Origin: Candidatus Nomurabacteria bacterium RIFCSPLOWO2_01_FULL_41_12
Lineage (GTDB): Bacteria > Patescibacteriota > Minisyncoccia > Phycocordibacterales > UBA9973
NCBI GenBank assembly: GCA_001787035.1
Contig: MFUY01000008.1
Coordinates: 1-10,019, forward strand
Length of the DNA stretch: 10,019 bases
Reading direction: 5' to 3'
Below, one piece after another: positions 1 through 5,334 of this stretch. The translations under genes and the position numbers were made by a program. A model generated the notes under the pieces. It was not told the DNA's origin. It was given only the letters and a program-made list of their open reading frames with translations, and searched no databases. Position 1 is the first letter of the stretch; the number at the start of each line of letters is the position of its first letter.

Positions 1-1008
1 CAAGGGCCTGTTTTTTAAACGGTATTGGCAAACTATAATATTTAAGCTGCCTTCCAGCTCCCGGATATTTCCGTCAACAGAAGATGCCACATACTCCAAG
101 ATTTCTTGGTCTAAGTCGATATTAAATTCCCGTAATTTTACTTTTAAAATTGCAAGACGTGGCTCATATTCGGGTGGGGAGATATCCACTATCATACCGG
201 CGGCAAAACGTGATTTCAAACGATCTGCCAGTTCGGGGATATAGTTTGGGTGTTTATCGGAAGAAAAAATAATCTGCTTGTTGTTTTCATAAAAAGTGTT
301 GAATGTATGAAAAAGTTCCTCCTGAATTTTTTCCATTTTGCCGATAAATTGTATGTCGTCAATAATTAAGAGATCATATTTGCGATATTTTTCTTTAAAA
401 GAATTTGCCTTATTACTTTGCAAAGAACTAATGAAATCAGTAGCAAATTTCTCTAGAGTCATATAATGGGCCTTTTTATTCGGGTACTTCTCTTTTATTT
501 TATTGCCCACGGCTTGGATCAAATGAGTTTTTCCGAGACCCGTACCACCATAAACAAAAAATGGGTTGTATTTAGTGCCAGGGCTGTCTATGATTGCCTG
601 GGCTGCGGCATATGCGAGCTCATTAAAGGATCCTACAATAAAAGAATTAAAATGATAACGTGGATTTAAATTATCTTCCGGATTTATATAAAGATCCTTA
701 AGCGGCAACTCTTTATTGACATAGGGTTCGTTTATTACGGGTAATTCTTGTTTGGTGTTTTCTGTTTTAGTAATGAGGTACTCTACTGCGCGCATGTTTT
801 CATAAGCTTCCGCTATTGTCTTTGTAATGAGCTTGTGGTATTTATTCATCAGCCAGTCGCGAACAAATTCATTTGGCACGCCGATATAAATAATGCCCGT
901 GTCTTCTCTTATAATAGACGTATTTTTAAACCAGGTGCTGAAATTTGCCTTTGACATTCCCGTTTCAATCTCCACCAGGCAATTTTCCCAAAGCTGTTTC
1001 GTGTTCAT
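1..1008 (-). CDS. dnaA: Chromosomal replication initiator protein DnaA (3' end outside window)
   Basis: DnaA is the AAA+ ATPase that binds DnaA boxes, melts oriC and loads the helicase. The visible 336 residues read without a break from the ATG at 1008 to the window edge. Domain I (about 1-80) carries the usual N-terminal LWENCL and STWF motifs. A short linker (about 80-113) follows. Domain III shows Walker A GGTGLGKTH (154-162), Walker B LLIIDDIQF (213-221), the sensor 1 region FSSD (248-251), the arginine-finger region ADRLKSRF (261-268) and the sensor 2 region GNIRELEG (313-320). The DNA-binding domain IV lies beyond position 1. No Shine-Dalgarno sequence precedes the start; a TATACT hexamer lies 8 nt upstream. 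The gene is divergent from rpmH, the ordinary arrangement at a bacterial origin. Identification is secure. Confidence 0.98.
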   Translation of the reverse strand, partial: MNTKQLWENCLVEIETGMSKANFSTWFKNTSIIREDTGIIYIGVPNEFVRDWLMNKYHKLITKTIAEAYENMRAVEYLITKTENTKQELPVINEPYVNKELPLKDLYINPEDNLNPRYHFNSFIVGSFNELAYAAAQAIIDSPGTKYNPFFVYGGTGLGKTHLIQAVGNKIKEKYPNKKAHYMTLEKFATDFISSLQSNKANSFKEKYRKYDLLIIDDIQFIGKMEKIQEELFHTFNTFYENNKQIIFSSDKHPNYIPELADRLKSRFAAGMIVDISPPEYEPRLAILKVKLREFNIDLDQEILEYVASSVDGNIRELEGSLNIIVCQYRLKNRPL

Positions 1009-1016
1009 GGTCTCAT

Positions 1017-1022
1017 AGTATA
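1017..1022 (-). promoter_or_regulatory. Possible dnaA -10 element (TATACT)
   Basis: Read on the minus strand, TATACT lies 8 nt upstream of the dnaA ATG. If used, transcription would begin at or next to the start codon, giving a leaderless or nearly leaderless message. No convincing -35 hexamer is found at 16-18 bp, and no TG extension is present. An alternative is the minus-strand TATATA at 1087-1092, whose start near 1080 would fall inside the exact DnaA box. The call is weak. Confidence 0.3.
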
Positions 1023-1063
1023 CTATTTGTCCAATAAACAAAATCATAAAAACTTATTAACTA

Positions 1064-1083
1064 TGTTGATAAACTGTGGATAA
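1064..1083 (-). promoter_or_regulatory. Two tandem DnaA boxes
   Basis: TGTGGATAA at 1075-1083 is an exact match to the consensus DnaA box TTATCCACA read on the minus strand. TGTTGATAA at 1064-1072 is the same box with one mismatch, in the same orientation, 11 bp away (one helical turn). The sites can serve origin recognition. Because they lie upstream of dnaA, they could also repress dnaA transcription by its own product, as known in other bacteria. Confidence 0.8.
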
Positions 1084-1088
1084 TGTTA

Positions 1089-1146
1089 TATACCCCCACA
1101 CTTATCTTATTACCTTGCTTTGACTTAAGATAAGTGTGGGGGTATA
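1089..1146. repeat. Perfect 21-bp inverted repeat
   Basis: The left arm 1089-1109 is the exact reverse complement of the right arm 1126-1146, with a 16-bp spacer (1110-1125). Each arm contains a run of five C or G and ends in TATA at the outer edge. The right arm is exactly the 17-bp spacer of the rpmH promoter plus the first four bases of its -10 box. On the mirrored side TATATA stands where a minus-strand -10 would be, but the matching -35 is poor. An operator for a dimeric regulator, or a structural element of the origin, fits better than a terminator, because no U tract follows and transcription toward rpmH is predicted to start beyond it. Confidence 0.9.
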
Positions 1147-1148
1147 CT
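1120..1148 (+). promoter_or_regulatory. rpmH promoter, predicted leaderless start
   Basis: TTGACT (1120-1125), a 17-bp spacer and TATACT (1143-1148) match the sigma70 -35 and -10 consensus closely and at ideal spacing. A start 7 nt after the -10 box falls at 1155, which is the A of the rpmH ATG, so the transcript would have no 5' leader. This agrees with the lack of any Shine-Dalgarno sequence before rpmH. The promoter probably drives the whole rpmH-rnpA-yidD-yidC-khpB block. Confidence 0.75.
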
Positions 1149-1154
1149 TTTTAT

Positions 1155-1289
1155 ATGTCATTTACCTACCAGCCTAAAAAAAGAAAAAGAGCTAAAACCC
1201 ACGGATTTTTAGTCAGGTCCAGAGTCAAAACCGGCCAAAAAGTGCTTTTAAGGAGAAGAAGAAAAGGGCGTGCCAAGCTCTCCGTTTAA
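1155..1289 (+). CDS. rpmH: Large ribosomal subunit protein bL34
   Basis: The 44-residue product begins MSFTYQPKKRKRAKTHGF and ends KGRAKLSV, the very basic L34 pattern (family: x-TYQP-x-(K/R)RKR-x(2)-HGF-x(2)-R, then a cluster of arginines). It is a structural protein of the 50S subunit that packs into 23S rRNA. Length is normal for the family. It stands first in the origin operon, divergent from dnaA and 21 bp ahead of rnpA, as in most bacteria. The ATG at 1155 follows the -10 box by 6 nt, so translation probably starts on a leaderless mRNA. Confidence 0.97.
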   Translation: MSFTYQPKKRKRAKTHGFLVRSRVKTGQKVLLRRRRKGRAKLSV

Positions 1290-1310
1290 AAAACCAGGTT
1301 TCATTTATAT

Positions 1311-1664
1311 ATGATTCTTAAAAGAAATAGAGCCGATAAAAAGGCAATAGAAATTGTCTTTAAGACAGGTAAGTCTTTTTCTTCTCCGAATTTGAATTTT
1401 AAATTTATATTAAATAATAACTCCAATATTCCGCGTATTTCTTTTATTGTGCCCAAAACTGTTTCAAAAAAAGCGGTGAAAAGAAATTTACTAAAAAGAC
1501 GCGGTTACAATATCTTAAGAAAATACATTAGCCAGCTCCCCGCTGGGGTCATAGGTATTCTTGTTTTTAAAAAATATCAAGCCTCGCCCATAGGCCTACG
1601 GCCGAGGGAAGATATTTTGATAATTGAAAATGAAATTAAAAACTTACTTAATAAAATTAATTGA
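1311..1664 (+). CDS. rnpA: Ribonuclease P protein component
   Basis: RnpA is the protein subunit that helps the RNase P ribozyme bind and trim the 5' leader of precursor tRNAs. The 117-residue product is basic, starts with a family-like segment (MILKRNRADKKAIEIVFKTG) and carries the RNR signature KKAVKRNLLKRR (53-64) followed by R70, which contacts RNA. The N-terminal ATG is the only sensible start; only a weak AGG lies upstream. Residues 91-100 (ASPIGLRPRE) are encoded by a GC-rich palindrome and look like an insertion between the last beta strand (ILVFKK) and the C-terminal helix (IENEIKNLLNKI). The 3' end overlaps yidD. Confidence 0.96.
   Translation: MILKRNRADKKAIEIVFKTGKSFSSPNLNFKFILNNNSNIPRISFIVPKTVSKKAVKRNLLKRRGYNILRKYISQLPAGVIGILVFKKYQASPIGLRPREDILIIENEIKNLLNKIN
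1582..1607. repeat. GC-rich 26-bp palindrome inside rnpA
   Basis: Thirteen bases on each side of the centre at 1594/1595 pair, with only two mismatches (1587/1602 and 1590/1599). The core is TAGGCCTA and the ends are CCTCG and CGAGG. GC content is 19 of 26 in an otherwise very AT-rich gene. It reads through in frame and lengthens the protein rather than breaking it. That fits a small inserted palindromic element, but a single copy in the window does not prove mobility. Confidence 0.6.
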
Positions 1665-1845
1665 TTTTTATCAAAAAAACCTTTCTCCCTTAAAGAGAAA
1701 TAGCTGCGTTTTTTACCCTACTTGTTCGGAATATGGTAAAATCGCAATAGACAAATATGGGGTAATTAAAGGCACATATTTTTCTTTTTTACGTATATTG
1801 CGTTGCCATCCGTGGCAAAAAAATCATATTGATCCTGTCCTTTGA
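1630..1845 (+). CDS. yidD: Membrane protein insertion efficiency factor YidD
   Basis: YidD is a small membrane-associated protein encoded between rnpA and yidC that assists insertion of membrane proteins; its exact chemistry is not settled. The 71-residue product shows the family signatures CVFYPTCSEY (26-35), a GVIKG segment (44-48), RILRCHPW (55-62) and the terminal DPV, with the three conserved cysteines C26, C32 and C59. I chose the ATG at 1630; an in-frame TTG at 1624 would add two residues. Either start lies inside rnpA, overlapping it by about 35 bp in another frame, so translation is probably coupled. It ends at a TGA at the normal family length. Confidence 0.95.
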   Translation: MKLKTYLIKLIDFYQKNLSPLKRNSCVFYPTCSEYGKIAIDKYGVIKGTYFSFLRILRCHPWQKNHIDPVL

Positions 1846-1875
1846 TTTTTAAGTATTTTCATATAGAATGAGTTG

Positions 1876-2622
1876 ATGTTATCAAATATCTGGAATGCCC
1901 TTTTATATCAGCCATTATTGAATGCCTTGGCTTTTTTGGTTTCAATTACTCCCGGCGGAGACGTGGGCGTTGCTGTCATTATCCTAACTATTCTTGTTAA
2001 GATTTTCCTTTTTCCTCTTTCCCAAAAGTCCATTGAGAGTCAGGCGGCCATGAGCCTGCTCGCGCCCGAGCTTAATAAAATAAAAGCAAGCGGAGTTTCT
2101 AAAGAAGAGCAAGCGCGCTTGACTTTCGAGCTTTATAAAAAACATAAAACCAATCCTTTTTCTGGATGCCTTTTGGTTTTGCTCCAGATTCCCATTATTT
2201 TCGCCTTGTATTATGTTTTTTTTAAAGGAATAAATTTTCAAAGCGAATTATTGTATTCCTTCATTGATGTTCCGGAAAAAATAAATATGCTTTTCTTGGG
2301 AATTATTGATATAAGTGAAAAAAGTCTTGTTTTGGCGATTTTAGCCGGGATATCCCAGTACTTTCAGGCACGCCTTATGCCCCAACCCGCAATCTCTACT
2401 ACTCCATCTTCCGGCTCTTTTGCGGAAAGTTTCGGTAAAAGTATGAATATGCAGATGAAATACGTCTTTCCGATTTTTATTTTTGTTATTCTTTATACCG
2501 ATTTTCTTGGAGTTTCTCTTTCCGGGGCCGTTGCCCTATATTGGATTACAAATAATATTTTTTCAATAGGCCAGCAGATTTATGTTGACAAGAAAAGAGA
2601 TGATTTAATCATAAAATTATAA
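1876..2622 (+). CDS. yidC: Membrane protein insertase YidC/Oxa1 family
   Basis: YidC inserts and folds inner-membrane proteins, alone or with SecYEG. From the ATG at 1876 (an in-frame TTG lies at 1873) the product has 248 residues, the short form without the large periplasmic domain of Gram-negative YidC. Five membrane segments are visible at about 29-48, 95-117, 148-168, 192-212 and 214-234, with a charged cytoplasmic hairpin (about 50-93) after the first. GAVALYWITNNIFSIGQQ (217-234) is the family hallmark near the C-terminus. The groove residue that is usually arginine in the first conserved segment is lysine here (K42, in LVKIFLFPL). There is no lipobox cysteine at the N-terminus. Its place after yidD and before khpB is standard. 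Confidence 0.96.
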   Translation: MLSNIWNALLYQPLLNALAFLVSITPGGDVGVAVIILTILVKIFLFPLSQKSIESQAAMSLLAPELNKIKASGVSKEEQARLTFELYKKHKTNPFSGCLLVLLQIPIIFALYYVFFKGINFQSELLYSFIDVPEKINMLFLGIIDISEKSLVLAILAGISQYFQARLMPQPAISTTPSSGSFAESFGKSMNMQMKYVFPIFIFVILYTDFLGVSLSGAVALYWITNNIFSIGQQIYVDKKRDDLIIKL

Positions 2623-2623
2623 A

Positions 2624-2637
2624 AAGGGACGGTCCTT
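2624..2637. repeat. Single palindromic arm related to AAGGACNGTCCTT
   Basis: AAGGGACGGTCCTT in the 20-bp gap between yidC and khpB matches one arm of the palindromic element seen at 6322-6360, with one extra G. No second arm lies within reach. It may be a solo or decayed copy. It occupies the place where a khpB ribosome binding site would be, but the G-rich part is about 14 nt from the ATG, which is too far for a normal Shine-Dalgarno role. Confidence 0.5.
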
Positions 2638-2642
2638 AAATT

Positions 2643-3128
2643 ATGGATAAAGAGAAAGTGCAAAATTTAATACAAGAGCTGATTGAAAAAACCACAGTAA
2701 AGACAACTAAAATTACTGTTTCTGAAGAAAGTGGGGCCAACACATGGTTTTCAGTTGAGGTTGATGAGCCGCATTTTTTTATAGGACGTGATGGTGAAGC
2801 ACTTTATGCATTAAACCACCTTATTCGTAGAATAGTTGAAACAAAATTGTTCCCAAATGAAGTTGGGGGGCTAGATGGTTTTAGTAATAATGTTTTGGTT
2901 GATATTAATGGCTTTCAAAAAAAGCGTGTAGAAAATATCCGCGCGGTGGCTCATATGATGTCGGAACGCGCTAGATATTTTAAGTCAAATATAGAAGTTG
3001 ATCCTATGTCTGCTTTTGAGCGCAGGATTGTGCATGAATTTTTGTCTAATGCGGCCGATTTAAAAACCGAATCAGTAGGTTTCGGACCTTCTCGTCGGGT
3101 GGTTATCAAGTATGTTGGAAATTTATAA
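2643..3128 (+). CDS. khpB: RNA-binding protein KhpB/Jag (KH and R3H domains)
   Basis: KhpB (Jag, EloR) is a cytoplasmic RNA-binding protein that affects cell elongation and division in Gram-positives, working with KhpA. The 161-residue product has a KH domain (about 30-105) with the loop FIGRDGEAL (46-54) that binds RNA, and a C-terminal R3H domain (about 112-161) with the R127-x3-H131 motif (RRIVH) and FGPSRRVVI. The N-terminal Jag-N domain found in longer members is absent, so only a short helix precedes the KH domain. The gene is 20 bp after yidC, in the usual origin operon order. It ends 4 bp from the stop of the convergent gene. Confidence 0.95.
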   Translation: MDKEKVQNLIQELIEKTTVKTTKITVSEESGANTWFSVEVDEPHFFIGRDGEALYALNHLIRRIVETKLFPNEVGGLDGFSNNVLVDINGFQKKRVENIRAVAHMMSERARYFKSNIEVDPMSAFERRIVHEFLSNAADLKTESVGFGPSRRVVIKYVGNL

Positions 3129-3132
3129 AAAT

Positions 3133-4422
3133 TTATTTTAGGTCCAGTTTCCAGAGAAAAGAATCTTTTTTATTAACAAAAAATAAGTAGTTTTCGTTTC
3201 CATCCAAGGCGAGTTTTATTCCATCAATTTCCTCTCCCCCCACAATTATGGCCGGATCTAGTATCAAAGACGCATTTCTATTTTTGGCATCTATTTTCCA
3301 AAACTGGTCGCTAAAAGAAACTTCTCCCTGATACCAAGCATCCGGATATTTCCCTACATCGATAAATTTTGGCACAGCGCAGTAAATAAAGTCATTTGCT
3401 TTGCCCCAGACACATTTTTCCGGCAATGTTTTCACCCCTAATATGTCGGAATTTCCATTGTCCGTGCTGTAAATATATAAGGACAGGCTATTGTTGCCAT
3501 ACAGAGCCATTTTGTTATTATGACTCATAAGTGTAGTTAACCCACTGATGTCGCCTAAGACCTTTATTAGACTTTTTTTATCTAAATCAAATAGATACAT
3601 ATACCCCGGAACTGCGCTTGAAGGTTTAGTAGAAAGAGTAATTGTCTTTGTATTTGGCCATTGTGAAAGCCATTCTGTAAAAGGGGAATCAAATACTTGG
3701 ATTTTTTTATTATCGGAGAAATTTAAAGTTGCCCCTATTATATTATTATCACTTAAGTTAAATAAATAAAATATTTTTGAAGTATCGGGTGACACACTTA
3801 TGTCTTTTATGTCGTTAGGCAAGAAATATCCTTTTACTTCACGTAACGTATTTATACTTTCACCCAAGTATTCTTTCGGCAAATTGCCGACAAAAGTTTC
3901 TATCGTTCTATCGTCTGTTTTTAAATATCGCATAACTACGATTTCCCCGCGGTTACCGAAGTATGCCTCATACACTTTTGGGATTATTGTTTTTGAATAT
4001 TTTCTCTCTTCTATTTTATCTACAAAGGTTTGATAGATATTCCCCGTCGCTTTTTCCACATATCGTAAAGTCGGAATAAATTCTGTTAAAGGTTTGATTG
4101 CGGGTGTTGTTGCCGGTACATCTTTTAGTCTTTCCTTTATAAAAACCGTGAACCCCGCTATGGGCATACCAGACACCTTGGTTAATTTTTGTATTTCTGT
4201 TTCAGAAGGAACAGGCTCGTATCCAGAAACATCAGCTGGAGGCTTCACGGGTGGAGGAGTTGGCTTACTTACTCCAAACGGGTTGAATTGTGAGAAAAAA
4301 TTTGTACCCGTGCCACTGTCAGCTGGAGTGGCTGGGCTTGTGCGGAAATATAAAAATCCCAAAATAGCAATTACCACAGTGATTAGGATTATTATTAAAA
4401 GTACAAAATTTCTTTTTGACAT
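3133..4422 (-). CDS. Membrane-anchored extracytoplasmic beta-propeller-like protein
   Basis: I do not recognise a named family. The 429-residue product has one N-terminal membrane segment (about 5-25, preceded by MSKRN), so the rest should lie outside the cytoplasm. A Pro/Ser/Gly-rich linker (about 28-70, with PTPPPVKPP) follows, then a beta-rich domain (about 80-429). Repeats such as ISVSPDTSKIFYLF, MALYGNNSLSLYIYSTD and the final LALDGNENYLFFVNKKD resemble blades of TolB/WD40-like propellers; this is pattern inference only. It is the last gene of the T4SS-like operon, starting 5 nt after the stop of the pilin-peptidase gene, and ends 4 bp from khpB. A role in assembling or tethering the surface machine, or in adhesion, is possible. 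Confidence 0.85.
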   Translation of the reverse strand: MSKRNFVLLIIILITVVIAILGFLYFRTSPATPADSGTGTNFFSQFNPFGVSKPTPPPVKPPADVSGYEPVPSETEIQKLTKVSGMPIAGFTVFIKERLKDVPATTPAIKPLTEFIPTLRYVEKATGNIYQTFVDKIEERKYSKTIIPKVYEAYFGNRGEIVVMRYLKTDDRTIETFVGNLPKEYLGESINTLREVKGYFLPNDIKDISVSPDTSKIFYLFNLSDNNIIGATLNFSDNKKIQVFDSPFTEWLSQWPNTKTITLSTKPSSAVPGYMYLFDLDKKSLIKVLGDISGLTTLMSHNNKMALYGNNSLSLYIYSTDNGNSDILGVKTLPEKCVWGKANDFIYCAVPKFIDVGKYPDAWYQGEVSFSDQFWKIDAKNRNASLILDPAIIVGGEEIDGIKLALDGNENYLFFVNKKDSFLWKLDLK

Positions 4423-4427
4423 AAAAT

Positions 4428-5330
4428 TTACGGACCAATGTGCCAGTGATTGCCCTCATATAAATATGGGCCATTTGGTGGAGGGTATCTGCGGTTGCGG
4501 ACCAATGGTTGTCCACCGGATAAATATGCATTTAAAGCAGGATTTGGGTCAAGGTCCACAGTTGAGCTAAGAACTTGATGGCTAGTACTTCCAGTTTGTC
4601 CACCATGTAGCCAAAATTCTGTTCCACCCGTTATTAATAATACACAAGTAGGACACCCTTGTCGTATTGAATTTAAAGCACTGGGATTAAGTCCTCTTGT
4701 TGATGTACATCCGGCATCTCCAACTCTTGTACATTGTGAATTATATACAGTTGCACCACTATAAGTGAGGTCAGCAAGCGCTCCTGCTCTTGGAGCCCAG
4801 GTTTCATTGATAGTGTAAGTAATATTCCTATTAGTATATCTCCCATTTACAGGTGTTTGTGGAAGGCGGTCATTTACGCTTACTTCAATAATAGCTTTAT
4901 TTAGTGCTACATTAGTGCTAAGTAAGTTGGGATTTATCGTAAATAAAAGCGCATAAGCGCCAAGGGCTATTAAAAGCCCCAGAAGCGCGTTTCGTATTCT
5001 TTCTTTTCCCGCTTCTTTACTTGATATTAATTCGCTTGTCATATACTCCATTCCTCCTATAACAATCATTACCACAGCCATGACAGCCGAGAGGCCGATG
5101 ATTACTTTTATCATTAAGTTTAAATACGTGCCAAGAGCATTATCTGGAGCCGGGTCAAAATCTGTTACCTCACCTTGGACCCCTTTAAGTGGCGCTAAAA
5201 GTTTATACGTATCCGGTGATACGGGTGTCACAGGTGCTTGGGCAGAAATAAAATTTATAGGAGTAATTAGAATTACTAAAATAAAAATTAAATATGTCGC
5301 AGCTATTATTTTTTTCAGTGGAAAATTCAT
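4428..5330 (-). CDS. VirB2/TrbC-like pilin domain fused to LAS-type (M15-like) metallopeptidase
   Basis: The 300-residue product has a signal peptide (about 1-31, ending ISAQA). A pilin-like module follows with two membrane segments (about 68-94 and 112-133) joined by a short charged cytoplasmic loop (MEYMTSELISSKEAGKERIR), as in VirB2/TrbC-like pilins. A C-terminal domain (about 160-300) carries the marks of LAS zinc peptidases, which cut peptidoglycan peptides: TSHQVLSSTVDLD (249-261) for the His/Asp ligands and ExxHWH (E292, H295, H297) for the base and last ligand. Four cysteines (C200, C208, C226, C229) may form disulfides. The gene starts 4 nt after the stop of the Ig-like gene. I infer a wall-opening subunit of the secretion or pilus machine. 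The first metal motif has H-x7-D, not the usual H-x6-D, so activity is likely but unproven. Confidence 0.85.
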   Translation of the reverse strand: MNFPLKKIIAATYLIFILVILITPINFISAQAPVTPVSPDTYKLLAPLKGVQGEVTDFDPAPDNALGTYLNLMIKVIIGLSAVMAVVMIVIGGMEYMTSELISSKEAGKERIRNALLGLLIALGAYALLFTINPNLLSTNVALNKAIIEVSVNDRLPQTPVNGRYTNRNITYTINETWAPRAGALADLTYSGATVYNSQCTRVGDAGCTSTRGLNPSALNSIRQGCPTCVLLITGGTEFWLHGGQTGSTSHQVLSSTVDLDPNPALNAYLSGGQPLVRNRRYPPPNGPYLYEGNHWHIGP

Positions 5331-5334
5331 TGTT

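Larger units (their letters stand above)
1009..1154. other. Candidate oriC: dnaA-rpmH intergenic region
   Basis: This 146-bp gap between the divergent dnaA and rpmH genes is the longest non-coding stretch in the window. It holds two DnaA boxes in tandem (1064-1083), a nearly pure AT tract between them and dnaA (about 1015-1063) that could unwind, and a long inverted repeat with a promoter toward rpmH. Bacterial origins very often sit next to dnaA and carry such boxes, so oriC is the natural reading. Two boxes are few, and further boxes could lie on the far side of dnaA, outside this window. Confidence 0.65.

Noticed and set aside
1662..1664. TGA read as glycine (Gracilibacteria code)
   Set aside because: TGA at 1662-1664 and 1843-1845 ends RnpA and YidD at the expected family length, and the large genes contain no in-frame TGA, so the standard bacterial code applies.
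4094..4570. Plus-strand open frame of 158 codons across the T4SS-like operon
   Set aside because: It is antisense to two well-supported minus-strand genes, has a low-complexity translation without a recognisable domain, and is best explained as a shadow of their codon use.
4964..4979. Short hairpin GGGCT-AAAAGCCC in the pilin-like gene
   Set aside because: It lies in codons of a membrane helix (LLGLLIALG), is short and has no second copy; chance is sufficient.
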